Assembly (NCBI GenBank): GCA_946539175.1
Contig: CAMNHH010000042.1
Location: forward strand, 1 to 15,126
Source: an uncultured Clostridia bacterium
Lineage (GTDB): Bacteria > Bacillota > Clostridia > Oscillospirales > Oscillospiraceae
Length of the DNA stretch: 15,126 bases
Direction of reading: 5' to 3'
Shown: positions 1 to 8,681 of the stretch, one piece after another
Layout of the letters: every line of letters begins with the position of its first letter
How positions within the stretch are numbered: the stretch's first letter is position 1
Translations under genes and position numbers: made by a program
Notes under the pieces: generated by a model
Seen by the model: only the letters and a program-made list of their open reading frames with translations
What the model was told of the DNA's origin: nothing
Databases searched by the model: none

Positions 1-7
1 AAGGAGG
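1..7 (+). promoter_or_regulatory. Ribosome binding site of groES
   Basis: AAGGAGG lies 7 bases before the groES ATG at 15, a near-perfect anti-16S match. The promoter and any CIRCE operator (HrcA target) that usually precede groES would lie left of the window and cannot be seen. Confidence 0.85.
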
Positions 8-14
8 CATTCCT

Positions 15-299
15 ATGAAGTTAAAGCCCTTGGCTGACCGTGTGCTGCTGAAAGCCACGGAGGCCGAAGAAACCACCAAGTCCGGCATCATCCTCTCCAC
101 CGCCAACAAGGAGAAGCCCGTTGTGTCCGAGGTCATCGCGGTCGGTCCCGGCGGCATGGTGGACGGCAAGGAGATTGCCATGGTCGTCAAGCCCGGCAAC
201 AAGGTCGTCGTGGCCAAGTACGCCGGCACCGAGGTCAAGCTGGACGGTGTGGAATACTCCATCGTCCGCCAGAGCGACATTCTGGCAATCGTAGAATAA
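15..299 (+). CDS. groES: Co-chaperonin GroES (10 kDa chaperonin)
   Basis: GroES forms the heptameric lid of the GroEL folding chamber in the cytoplasm and sets the ATP-driven encapsulation cycle. The 94-residue protein has the usual family length and pattern: it opens MKLKPLADRVLLK, residues about 17-33 (ETTKSGIILSTANKEK) form the mobile loop that docks on GroEL, the GPGG turn follows in the middle, and it ends in the conserved YSIVRQSDILAIVE strand. The ATG at 15 has a strong ribosome binding site at 1-7. The groEL ribosome binding site begins two bases after the stop codon, so the two genes form the standard groESL operon. Confidence 0.98.
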   Translation: MKLKPLADRVLLKATEAEETTKSGIILSTANKEKPVVSEVIAVGPGGMVDGKEIAMVVKPGNKVVVAKYAGTEVKLDGVEYSIVRQSDILAIVE

Positions 300-314
300 T
301 TGGAGGGAATCACT

Positions 315-1961
<1,647 letters not shown>

Positions 1962-1988
1962 TTCCAATCCGCTGCTCAAGCGCGTAAG

Positions 1989-2024
1989 AATCGCACCGTC
2001 GATGCTTCGACGGTGCGATTTTTT
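1989..2024 (+). terminator. Rho-independent terminator of groESL (convergent with the TrhA gene)
   Basis: A perfect 12-bp stem (1991-2002 with 2007-2018) with a TGCT loop is extended by flanking A/T pairs and followed by six T residues at 2019-2024. It lies 28 bases after groEL. On the minus strand the same hairpin follows the TrhA-like gene that stops at 2033, so it may serve both, although the minus-strand T-run is poor. Confidence 0.92.
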
Positions 2025-2032
2025 GAACTGAT

Positions 2033-2707
2033 TCAGATCACGTATCGGTAGATGCAGACGAACTGCAGGACGGAGCCCAGAATCACGAAGATGTGGAAGA
2101 CGCCGTGCATATAGCGCTTGCGGACCCCCAGGCCGTAGAGCACGGCCCCCACGGTATAGGCAATCCCCCCTGCCAGCAGCCACAGCAGGGCCGGGCGCGA
2201 CAGCGCCCGCAGGGCCACCGGCGCGGCGAATACGATGCACCAGCCCAGGCCGACGTAGCAGATCATGGACAGGACCCGGTATCTTTTCAGATCAATCGCG
2301 GTGAACGTGACTGCCAGGGCCGTCAGGGCCAGGATCACGCCGAAAAGCAGCCATGCCGTCACAGCAGACACGGGCCGGATGGCGCAGAGCAGGATGGGCA
2401 GATAGGAGCCGAGGATCAGAAAATAGATGGTGCAGTGGTCCAGCACCTGCATCACCTTCTTGGCCCGCAGGGGCCGCAGGCCGTGGTAGACGCTGGAGAC
2501 GCTGTACACCGATACCAGGGACAGGCCGTAGATCGCGCTGCTGACGATGGCCCAGGGATCCCGGTGGAGGGACGCCCGGACCACGCAGAGGACCAGCAGG
2601 ATCACCGCCACGCCCCCACCCACAACGTGGGAAACGAAGTTGAAAATCTCCTCTCCGCGGGTGTAGGCGGGCAGACGCCGCTGATCCAGCGGCGTGCGGC
2701 GGGCCAT
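2033..2707 (-). CDS. trhA: Hemolysin III / TrhA (PAQR) family integral membrane protein
   Basis: PAQR-fold membrane protein; bacterial members are linked to membrane-fluidity homeostasis, and the old name hemolysin III does not imply a toxin. The 224-residue protein has about seven hydrophobic segments after a short charged N-terminus. Family motifs are visible: EEIFNFVSHVVGG near residues 19-31, SSVYHGL with His75, LDHCTIYFLILGSY with Asp90-His91, and a C-terminal YMHGVFHIF with His201 and His205 as an H-x3-H pair. Together these match the expected zinc-site residues of the PAQR superfamily. Its ATG shares one base with the TGA of the upstream DegV gene (TGATG), pointing to translational coupling. 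A lipid-binding DegV protein beside a membrane-homeostasis protein suggests, by inference, a common role in lipid metabolism. Confidence 0.93.
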   Translation of the reverse strand: MARRTPLDQRRLPAYTRGEEIFNFVSHVVGGGVAVILLVLCVVRASLHRDPWAIVSSAIYGLSLVSVYSVSSVYHGLRPLRAKKVMQVLDHCTIYFLILGSYLPILLCAIRPVSAVTAWLLFGVILALTALAVTFTAIDLKRYRVLSMICYVGLGWCIVFAAPVALRALSRPALLWLLAGGIAYTVGAVLYGLGVRKRYMHGVFHIFVILGSVLQFVCIYRYVI

Positions 2708-3573
2708 CAGCGCTCCCTGCCCACAAAGAACAGGGCCAGGGTTCCGGGGCCGGAGTGGGAGCCGATGACGGGCCCCACGTAGGTGATCAGCTCCACCTTC
2801 GCGCCGTAGCGCTCGGCCAGCATCTTCTCCAGCAGCTTCGCGTCCTCGATGCAGTCGCCATGGGAGATAAACACCGTATCATGGCCCGGATCCACCGCCA
2901 GCTCGCCGTATTTGTCCGCCAGGGCCTTGACGGAGGCCCTGCGGCCCCGGACCTTGAACATATTGATGAGATGGCCGGGATCGTCCATGTGCAGCACGGG
3001 CTTGATGTTCAGAACGCCCCCCACAAAGGCCGCGGCGGCGCTGATCCGGCCGCCCCGCTTCAGGTACACCAGATCGTCCACCGTGAACCAGTGGCAGAGG
3101 TGGAGCCGGGTGTCCTCCACGAATTTGGCGGCCTGCTCCAGGCTGGCGCCCTTCCGCTTCTCCCGCACCGTCAGATACACCAGCAGACCGAAGCCCGCGG
3201 AGGCGGCGAAGGTATCCACCACCAGGATCTTCCGCTCCGGGTACGCCTCCATCAGCTCCCTGGCGGCCAGGGCGCCGGATTGGACGGTGGAGCTCAGGCC
3301 CGAGGAGAAGCCGATATAGAGCAGATCCGTTCCTGCCTGCAGATAGGGCTCAAAGGCCTGCTTGAAGGTCTCTACGTTGGCTGCGGCGGTGCGGGCCACG
3401 CTTCCGCTCCGCATCCGTTCGTAGAACGCGTGAAAGGGCAGATCGTAGTTGCCGTGGGAGGCGGTATCCTCGTCAAATTTGTAGCTCAGAGAGACGAAGG
3501 GGACCTCCCACTGCCGCAGCAGCTCCGGCGCGATGTCGCAGGAGGAATCGGTGATGATGACGTAGTCGGACAT
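2707..3573 (-). CDS. DegV family fatty-acid-binding protein
   Basis: DegV (FakB-like) proteins bind a fatty acid in the cleft between two alpha/beta domains and can present it to the kinase FakA for phosphorylation and entry into phospholipid synthesis. This 288-residue cytosolic protein has the full set of landmarks: N-terminal IITDSSCDI, the GFSSGLSSTVQSG phosphate/lipid-loop segment, VVDTFAAS, the KRGGRIS turn followed by VLNIKPVLHMDDPG, and the C-terminal signature VGPVIGSHSGPGTLALFF. AAGGAG is placed correctly before the ATG at 3573. The gene is first in a two-gene minus-strand operon with the TrhA-like gene and has its own promoter at 3649-3677. No FakA (DhaK/DhaL-like) kinase gene is in the window, so a role in the Fak pathway is inference from family. 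Confidence 0.93.
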   Translation of the reverse strand: MSDYVIITDSSCDIAPELLRQWEVPFVSLSYKFDEDTASHGNYDLPFHAFYERMRSGSVARTAAANVETFKQAFEPYLQAGTDLLYIGFSSGLSSTVQSGALAARELMEAYPERKILVVDTFAASAGFGLLVYLTVREKRKGASLEQAAKFVEDTRLHLCHWFTVDDLVYLKRGGRISAAAAFVGGVLNIKPVLHMDDPGHLINMFKVRGRRASVKALADKYGELAVDPGHDTVFISHGDCIEDAKLLEKMLAERYGAKVELITYVGPVIGSHSGPGTLALFFVGRER

Positions 3574-3648
3574 AAACGCTCCTTTCCGTGGGTTGCCCCA
3601 CGCAAACCAAATTAATTATCCAGTCTATGCTATCTAATATTCCAAATT

Positions 3649-3677
3649 ATATTACCATATTCTTCACACGCTGTCAA
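3649..3677 (-). promoter_or_regulatory. Sigma-A promoter of the degV-trhA operon
   Basis: On the minus strand TTGACA (3677-3672) is a perfect -35 box, followed after exactly 17 bases by TAATAT (3654-3649). Transcription would begin near 3642, leaving a leader of about 70 bases before the DegV start. The region is AT-rich and lies opposite the divergent DUF1836 promoter. Confidence 0.8.
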
Positions 3678-3701
3678 TAGCGAAACAACGCACTTTTTCC
3701 G

Positions 3702-3730
3702 TTGCATTTCCGGATGATCTGTGATATAAT
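3702..3730 (+). promoter_or_regulatory. Sigma-A promoter of the DUF1836 gene
   Basis: TTGCAT at 3702-3707 and a perfect TATAAT at 3725-3730 are 17 bases apart. Start of transcription is expected near 3737, about 30 bases before the ATG at 3767. It diverges from the degV-trhA promoter, with about 25 bases between the two -35 boxes. Confidence 0.8.
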
Positions 3731-3766
3731 ATCAGAGTATAGACGCAAGGATTGGGAGGTACGGAT

Positions 3767-4384
3767 ATGAACTACGACAAGGCGCTGGTGGCGGGTAAGC
3801 TCCGCCGCTGGGAAACCTATCTGAACAATTATCGTCTGCCCTCCTGGGAGCAGATCCCGGATCTGGGCTTATATATGGAGCAGGTGATCGCCCTGCTGCG
3901 GCAATATCTGGACTATATGCCCCCGGAGCTGAAGGAGGAGGAGGCCATCACCGCCGCCGCCATCAACAACTACGTCCGCACGAAGATCATGCCGGAGCCT
4001 GTGAAAAAACGCTATTACCGGATCCACATCGCCTATCTGCTGGTGATCTGCACCCTGAAGCAGGGGCTCAGCATCGCCCTGATCCGCAAGCTGCTGCCCG
4101 CCGGAATCCCGGAGGAGGAGCTCAAGGCCTTCTATACCGGCTATGCCGCCCGGCACGCCCTGTCCGCGGCCTTTTTCGTGGAGCAGGTGCGGGGGGTGGC
4201 GGGTCCGATCCTGGACCACAGCGACAGCAACGCCTTCTCCGTGGCCCGCACGGAGGATCTGATCATCTCCTCCGCCATCATCGGTGGCTTTTCCCGGCTC
4301 TTTGCGGAAAAACTGATGCTGTTGTCCGACAAGGACCTGTCCAACGGCGGCAGCATTGAGAAGCTACCCCCCAGAAATGGGTAA
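3767..4384 (+). CDS. DUF1836 domain-containing protein (putative regulator)
   Basis: A 205-residue soluble protein that resembles the DUF1836 family of Firmicutes, whose members are often thought to be DNA-binding. Features seen: a charged N-terminal helix, LPSWEQIPDLGLYMEQVIALL near residues 22-45, then ITAAAINNYVRTKIMPEPVKKRYYRIHIAYLLVICTLKQ-type sequence over about 60-105, which reads like a small helix-turn-helix module (a MerR-like layout has been suggested for such proteins), and a helical C-terminal half. The start at ATG 3767 is favoured because GGGAGG at 3754-3759 is 7 bases upstream; a TTG at 3752 lies before that site. It sits between two DegV genes and diverges from one of them. 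Regulation of its DegV neighbours is inference from position only. Confidence 0.82.
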   Translation: MNYDKALVAGKLRRWETYLNNYRLPSWEQIPDLGLYMEQVIALLRQYLDYMPPELKEEEAITAAAINNYVRTKIMPEPVKKRYYRIHIAYLLVICTLKQGLSIALIRKLLPAGIPEEELKAFYTGYAARHALSAAFFVEQVRGVAGPILDHSDSNAFSVARTEDLIISSAIIGGFSRLFAEKLMLLSDKDLSNGGSIEKLPPRNG

Positions 4385-4398
4385 TTTCTGAAAACTAC

Positions 4399-4427
4399 TT
4401 GATTTTTTCCGGTGTATGTCTTATAAT
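4399..4427 (+). promoter_or_regulatory. Sigma-A promoter of the second degV gene
   Basis: TTGATT at 4399-4404 and TATAAT at 4422-4427, with a 17-base spacer, lie in the 83-base gap after the DUF1836 gene. The start would be near 4434, about 34 bases before the ATG. No convincing terminator separates it from the DUF1836 gene, so read-through may add to its transcription. Confidence 0.75.
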
Positions 4428-4467
4428 ATCCTCCGTTATTCGGCAATTGTATAAAGGAGCGTACACC

Positions 4468-5325
4468 ATGGCAGAGAAGGTCCTCATTACCAGCGACAGC
4501 ACCACCGATCTGAGCCCGGAGCTGCGGGAAAAATATGGCATTGAATTGATGCGTCTTGTGGTCAATCTCAACGACGTGGACCACGTGGACGGAGTGGATA
4601 TTACCCCGGAGGATATTTACGCCAACTATGAGAAGAACAGGAGCTTGCCCAAGACCGCCGCGCCCAATCTGACGGACTGCACGGAGTTCTTCCGCAAATA
4701 CGTGGAGCAGGGCTACAGCATCGTCCACTTCACCATCAGCTCGGAGATGTCCTCCACCTATCAGAACAGCGTCATCGCCGCGGAGGAATTTGAAAACGTC
4801 TACGTGGTGGACAGCCGCAACCTTTCCACCGGCGGCGGTCTGCTGGTGATCCGTGCGGCGGAGCTGGCGGCCCGGGGCATGCGGGCCGGTCTCATCGCGG
4901 AGGAGTGCCGCCGTCTGGCTCCCTGCGTGGACGCCTCCTTTGTGATCGACAGCCTGGAATTCCTCCACAAGGGCGGACGCTGCTCCACTGTGGCCCTGCT
5001 GGGGGCCAACCTGATGAACTTCAAGCCCTGCATCATCGTCAAGGACGGCGCCATGACCGTGGGCAAGAAGTACCGGGGCAAGTTCGACCAGGTGCTTCTG
5101 AAGTACATCGCGGATCGGGTGGGCGACGGCAGCGACATCGTCAAGGACCACGTTTTCATCACCCACGCCGGCTGCGACGAGGCGGTGGTGGAGGCCTGCG
5201 TGGCCAAGCTCAAGAGCTTGGGGAGCTTCCCCAACGTCCACGTGACCCGGGCCGGCTGCACCGTCTCCTCCCACTGCGGCCGCAACACTCTGGGCGTGCT
5301 CTTCATCCGGACCCACGCCATCTGA
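4468..5325 (+). CDS. DegV family protein, second and divergent copy
   Basis: Another DegV/FakB-like fatty-acid-binding protein, 285 residues and cytosolic. It has the family landmarks ITSDSTTDLSPEL at the N-terminus, HFTISSEMSSTYQNS for the binding loop, VVDSRNLSTGGG, LEFLHKGGRCS followed by NFKPCIIVKDG, and FITHAGCDE. The C-terminal signature is altered to GCTVSSHCGRNTLGVLF instead of the GPVIGSHTGPG-type sequence kept by the copy at 2707-3573, so the two are separate subtypes rather than a recent duplication. The ATG at 4468 has AAAGGAG at 4453-4459. The frame is open further back to 4399, but that stretch coincides with the promoter and leader and is not expected to be coding. It has its own promoter and terminator. 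Confidence 0.92.
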   Translation: MAEKVLITSDSTTDLSPELREKYGIELMRLVVNLNDVDHVDGVDITPEDIYANYEKNRSLPKTAAPNLTDCTEFFRKYVEQGYSIVHFTISSEMSSTYQNSVIAAEEFENVYVVDSRNLSTGGGLLVIRAAELAARGMRAGLIAEECRRLAPCVDASFVIDSLEFLHKGGRCSTVALLGANLMNFKPCIIVKDGAMTVGKKYRGKFDQVLLKYIADRVGDGSDIVKDHVFITHAGCDEAVVEACVAKLKSLGSFPNVHVTRAGCTVSSHCGRNTLGVLFIRTHAI

Positions 5326-5346
5326 CCCGGGACGATTCATACGATC

Positions 5347-5376
5347 AAAAAACAGAGCCTCGGCTCTGTTTTTTTT
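5347..5376 (+). terminator. Rho-independent terminator of the second degV gene
   Basis: The arms 5347-5358 and 5363-5374 form AAAAAACAGAGC / GCTCTGTTTTTT around a CTCG tetraloop, ending in an eight-T run (5369-5376). It begins 22 bases after the stop codon and is A/T-symmetric, so it could act in both directions. Confidence 0.92.
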
Positions 5377-5553
5377 GACCCAAAGGCGGGCCCGTCCGCC
5401 CCGTTTGACGGCGAGAAGCGGTCCGGGCGGCTGCTGCGGCGGTCCGGGGCTCCGCCCTTCTCCTCCCTCCGGATCTTATCGCGGCAAAGGCCGGGCTGAA
5501 GTTGAAAAAGATCAGCCGCAAACAGCAAATTTCATCGGGTCCGCAAGTGGGAA
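5377..5553. other. GC-rich gap without a recognisable gene
   Basis: The 289-base gap between the second DegV gene and the phosphatase holds the terminator, then about 175 GC-rich bases, then the phosphatase promoter. Short open frames exist on both strands (60 to 63 residues), but they are proline/arginine-rich, lack a ribosome binding site and run across the terminator or promoter, so no gene is called. Confidence 0.6.
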
Positions 5554-5582
5554 TTGAAAAATCGACGGGCTTGTGCTATAAT
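5554..5582 (+). promoter_or_regulatory. Sigma-A promoter of the PP2C phosphatase gene
   Basis: TTGAAA at 5554-5559 and a perfect TATAAT at 5577-5582 are 17 bases apart, and TGC directly before the -10 makes it an extended -10. The start would be near 5589, giving a short leader of about 25 bases. Confidence 0.8.
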
Positions 5583-5614
5583 AACGAAAATCAGACAGGA
5601 AACGGGCGGTAAGG

Positions 5615-6985
5615 ATGATCAGTGACATGAGCATGATTTTTTCCAGAATGATCGGGACACTGGCGGTCATTCTGGTGGTTTCTGCCTTCATCGGCAGCAG
5701 CGACGTTTGGCCCAAAATCGCGAAGCCCGACAAGAAGTGGAACTATATCCTCGCCACCGGCCTGCTGGGCGGCGTATTCGGCATCTACGGCAACATCTCC
5801 GGCTTCGATCTCAACGGGGCTGTCATCTCCGTCCGGGACATGGGGCCCATGCTGGCCGGCTTCACCGGCGGACCTCTGGGGGGCCTGCTGGCGGGACTGA
5901 TTGCCGGCGTTCACCGGCTGACCATAGGCGGGATCACCGCCCGGGCCTGCGTGGTGGCCACCTGCAGCATCGGTCTGATCTGTGGCTTTGTCAGCAAGAA
6001 GTGGCGGAGCCGCGTGCTCCGGCCCCTCTTTGCCCTGCTGCTGAGCGCCGCCATGGAGGTCCTGCATCTGGGCATCGTGCTGGTGATGGTCAAGCCCTTC
6101 GAGACCGCCCTGGACATCGTGCTGCAGATCGCCGTGCCCTTCATCCTGGTCAACTCCCTGGGCTTCGTGCTGATGATTCTGATCATGAGCTACACGGAGA
6201 AGCAGCGGAACATGGCGTTGGAACGGAACCGGCTTCAGTCTGAGCTGGAGGTGGCCAACGTGATTCAGCATTCCCTGCTGCCCCTGATCGGTGAAAGCTA
6301 TCCCGGCCGCAGGGACCTGGACGTGGCGGCCTATATGGAGGCTGCCAAGGCGGTGGGCGGTGATTTCTACGACGTGTTCTTCGTGGATCAGAACCGGCTG
6401 GCCTTCGTGATCGGAGACGTTTCCGGGAAGGGCATTCCCGCGGCTCTGTTTATGGCCTCCTCCAAGAACATCCTGCAAAGCTGCGTCCGGGACATCCCGA
6501 ATTTGCAGGAGGCGGTCGAAACGGCCAACAACGCCCTCTGCGCCAGGAACGAGGCTGAAATGTTCGTGACCGCCTGGATCGGTATTCTGGACTGTCTCAG
6601 CGGGGAGCTCCGTTTCATCAGCGCCGGGCACAATCCCCCGGTCCTGATGCGGAAGCAGAGCTCGGAATTTCTCCGCGTCAAAAACTGCTTCGTTCTGGCG
6701 GGTATGGAGCATATGAAATACCGGGAGCAGAGCGTCCGGCTGGAGAAGGGCGACCTTCTCTGCCTCTACACCGACGGCGTCACGGAGGCGGAGGATCGGA
6801 GCCACCAGCTGTTCGGGGAGGCGCGTCTGCAAAAATGCCTGGAGAACCGGAGCGACTGCAGCCCCGCTCAGATCATCGAGGTGGTGAAGCGGGAGATCGA
6901 CGGCTTTATCAACGGCAACAGCCAATTCGACGACATGACCATGCTCTGCTTCCGCTGGCAGCCGGAGGACTCTGCGGAAGGCTGA
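5615..6985 (+). CDS. Membrane PP2C/SpoIIE-type serine phosphatase with LytS-like 5TM sensor
   Basis: Predicted metal-dependent Ser/Thr phosphatase of the RsbU/SpoIIE class, which usually dephosphorylates an anti-sigma-factor antagonist. Residues 1-195 are membrane-embedded and resemble the LytS-type five-helix receptor (5TM-5TMR_LYT): NGAVISVRDMGPMLAG, GGPLGGLLAGLIAGVHRLTIGG and a Cys-containing helix after it. Residues 195-225 form a charged linker helix. The phosphatase domain spans about 235-447, with its acidic metal-binding residues intact: GGDFYD (Asp250, Asp253), IGDVSGKG (Asp268), SAGHNPP, LYTDGVTEAED (Asp387) and QFDDMTM (Asp439/440). The full length is 456 residues. Three closely spaced Met codons (5615, 5627, 5633) make the exact start uncertain; AAGG at 5611 touches the first ATG. 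No anti-sigma or STAS gene is adjacent, so its partner is unknown. Confidence 0.93.
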   Translation: MISDMSMIFSRMIGTLAVILVVSAFIGSSDVWPKIAKPDKKWNYILATGLLGGVFGIYGNISGFDLNGAVISVRDMGPMLAGFTGGPLGGLLAGLIAGVHRLTIGGITARACVVATCSIGLICGFVSKKWRSRVLRPLFALLLSAAMEVLHLGIVLVMVKPFETALDIVLQIAVPFILVNSLGFVLMILIMSYTEKQRNMALERNRLQSELEVANVIQHSLLPLIGESYPGRRDLDVAAYMEAAKAVGGDFYDVFFVDQNRLAFVIGDVSGKGIPAALFMASSKNILQSCVRDIPNLQEAVETANNALCARNEAEMFVTAWIGILDCLSGELRFISAGHNPPVLMRKQSSEFLRVKNCFVLAGMEHMKYREQSVRLEKGDLLCLYTDGVTEAEDRSHQLFGEARLQKCLENRSDCSPAQIIEVVKREIDGFINGNSQFDDMTMLCFRWQPEDSAEG

Positions 6986-7002
6986 AACACAGAGACAAAT
7001 CA

Positions 7003-7042
7003 CGGCCCGGGATCCGGAGGGATCCCGGGCCGATCTCTTTTT
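7003..7042 (+). terminator. Terminator between the phosphatase and amylase genes
   Basis: A perfect 13-bp GC-rich stem (7003-7015 with 7020-7032) has a GGAG loop; AGAGA at 6991 can pair with TCTCT at 7034, and TTTTT follows at 7038-7042. It sits 17 bases after the phosphatase stop and just beyond the end of the convergent amylase gene at 7056. Confidence 0.88.
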
Positions 7043-7055
7043 GGGGGAAGGCGGC

Positions 7056-8651
7056 TCAGCTGCGGAAGCTCCTGGCCCAGTTGCGGAGGGAGTCCGGGTA
7101 CACGTTCTCCCCCACCTCCCGGCGCATCCGGTCCGTCACCGGACCGTTGGCGGCCAGCTTCCGCAAAATCAGCGCCTGGAGCTCCGGGACCGTCATTTCG
7201 TCAAGGGATTTCCCGGCGGGGGGCGGCGGCAGCTCCGCCTCCGGCGCGAAAGCGGACTCCGGCCGGGCCGGAAGCGTCTCCGCCAGGACGGCCTTCCAAT
7301 CTGCCGCGGCGGGAATCGGGTCCGGCGCCGCGGCGCCGCCCTTCTCCGGCAGCAGCAATACGCCGCCGTGGGGCGGCAGCTCCAGCCGGAGGCAGCCCCC
7401 CTCCGCCCGGCGGACTTCCCCATCCAGGACGGAGCGGTAGCGCTCCAGCCGGGCCGGAAGCGACAGGCTGACGGCAGAATCCCCGTTGTTGACGGCGATC
7501 AGCGCCTCCCGCTCCCCTGCCCGGCGGGCAAAAGCAAAGTGGCCCGTGGTGAGGATCAGCCGCTCATAGCTGCCCCGGCACAGGGCGGGCTCCCCGCTCC
7601 TGGCCCCGGCGAGCGCCCGGATCAAGGCCGCGTGGGGCTCGTCCCGGTGGTCCTCCAGCCGAAGGGCGGGCCGGAGACTCGCGTCGGAGCCCCGCTCCTT
7701 CTTGCCCTCCACGGCGAACTCGGAGCCGTAATAGACGGAGGGCACGCCCGGCAGAGTGAAGAGCAGCAGATGCAGGGGCAGATAGTCGGCCTTGCAGCGC
7801 AGCCGGGTCTGGATGCGCTCGGTGTCGTGGTTGTCCGCGAAGGAATACAGCCGGTGGCACAGAGGCCCCAGCTGCTCCACGGTGTGGGCCAGCTCGAAGT
7901 AGTTGCGGTCGTTGTGGCTGGAATAAAGGGCCTTGTGGAGTCGGTAGTTGGTGACGCTGTGGAGCATGTCGTCCCGGACCCAGCGGCCGTACTCCCCGTG
8001 GATCACCTCGCCCATGAGCCAGAACTCCGGCTTGAGCCGATCCGTAAAGGCCCGCAGGGCCCGCAGGAATTCAAAGTCCAGCTGGTCCGCCGCGTCCAGC
8101 CGCAGGCCGTCAACGTCGAATTCCTCCACCCAGAAGCGCACTGTGTCCAGGTGATACCGCAGCACGGCGGGGTTTTGCAGATTCAGACGGGGCAGCAGCT
8201 CGTAGCCGCCCCAGGTCTCATAGGACAGGCCGTCGTGGCAGCCGTTGTCTCCCCGAAAGTTGACCCGATACCAGTCCCGGTACGCGGAAGCCTCCCGGCG
8301 GGCCAGCAGATCCCGGAAGGCGAAGAAGTCCCGGCCCGTGTGGTTGAACACCGCGTCCAGGATCACCCGGACGCCCAGGCTGTGGCAGCAGGCCACGAAG
8401 TCCTTCAGATCCCGGTTGCTGCCCAGGCGGCTGTCCAGCCTCCGGTAGTCGGTGGTCTCGTAGCCGTGGCCCACGGACTCGAAGAGGGGGCCGATGTAAA
8501 GGGCCGTGCAGCCCAGCTCCGCCAGGTGGGCCGCCCAGGGCCGGAGCGCATTCAGCCGATGGACCGGGGCCTCATAGGGATTCTGAGGAGGGGCTCCCGT
8601 GAGCCCCAGGGGGTAGATATGATAAAATACAGCGTTTTCAAACCAGCTCAC
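7056..8651 (-). CDS. GH13 alpha-amylase family glycosidase with extra C-terminal module
   Basis: Cytosolic alpha-glucan hydrolase or transglycosylase of family GH13; there is no signal peptide, so it probably acts on imported maltodextrin or stored glycogen. The (beta/alpha)8 barrel spans about residues 8-350 and all four conserved regions are intact: ILDAVFNH (97-104), DGLRLDAAD (181-189; Arg184, nucleophile Asp186), GEVIHG (214-219; acid/base Glu215) and FADNHD (271-276; His275, Asp276). An all-beta C-domain follows (about 365-435), then an Ala/Pro-rich linker (about 438-481) and a 50-residue helical tail (482-531) not normal for the family. The start is GTG at 8651, with AAGGAA about 10 bases upstream; an in-frame ATG close by is absent. 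It follows the thioesterase gene by 30 bases and ends at the shared terminator. The exact substrate cannot be told from sequence. Confidence 0.9.
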   Translation of the reverse strand: MSWFENAVFYHIYPLGLTGAPPQNPYEAPVHRLNALRPWAAHLAELGCTALYIGPLFESVGHGYETTDYRRLDSRLGSNRDLKDFVACCHSLGVRVILDAVFNHTGRDFFAFRDLLARREASAYRDWYRVNFRGDNGCHDGLSYETWGGYELLPRLNLQNPAVLRYHLDTVRFWVEEFDVDGLRLDAADQLDFEFLRALRAFTDRLKPEFWLMGEVIHGEYGRWVRDDMLHSVTNYRLHKALYSSHNDRNYFELAHTVEQLGPLCHRLYSFADNHDTERIQTRLRCKADYLPLHLLLFTLPGVPSVYYGSEFAVEGKKERGSDASLRPALRLEDHRDEPHAALIRALAGARSGEPALCRGSYERLILTTGHFAFARRAGEREALIAVNNGDSAVSLSLPARLERYRSVLDGEVRRAEGGCLRLELPPHGGVLLLPEKGGAAAPDPIPAAADWKAVLAETLPARPESAFAPEAELPPPPAGKSLDEMTVPELQALILRKLAANGPVTDRMRREVGENVYPDSLRNWARSFRS

Positions 8652-8681
8652 TTGATTTGTTTCCTTTCCGATCGAACGCGA

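Noticed and set aside
4372..4390. CAGAAAT/ATTTCTG inverted repeat over the DUF1836 stop codon, considered as a terminator
   Set aside because: The stem is AT-rich and only 7 bp, with A residues instead of a T-run right after it, so termination is not supported.
4141..5340. 399-codon minus-strand open frame opposite DUF1836 and the second DegV gene
   Set aside because: It covers two real genes and the promoter between them, with reverse-frame composition and no ribosome binding site support.
5375..5557. Short open frames in the gap before the phosphatase gene
   Set aside because: They overlap the terminator and promoter, lack ribosome binding sites and are Pro/Arg-rich.
5591..7003. 470-codon minus-strand open frame opposite the PP2C phosphatase
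   Set aside because: Antisense to a gene with intact phosphatase motifs; rich in His, Gln and Gly, and begins within the terminator.
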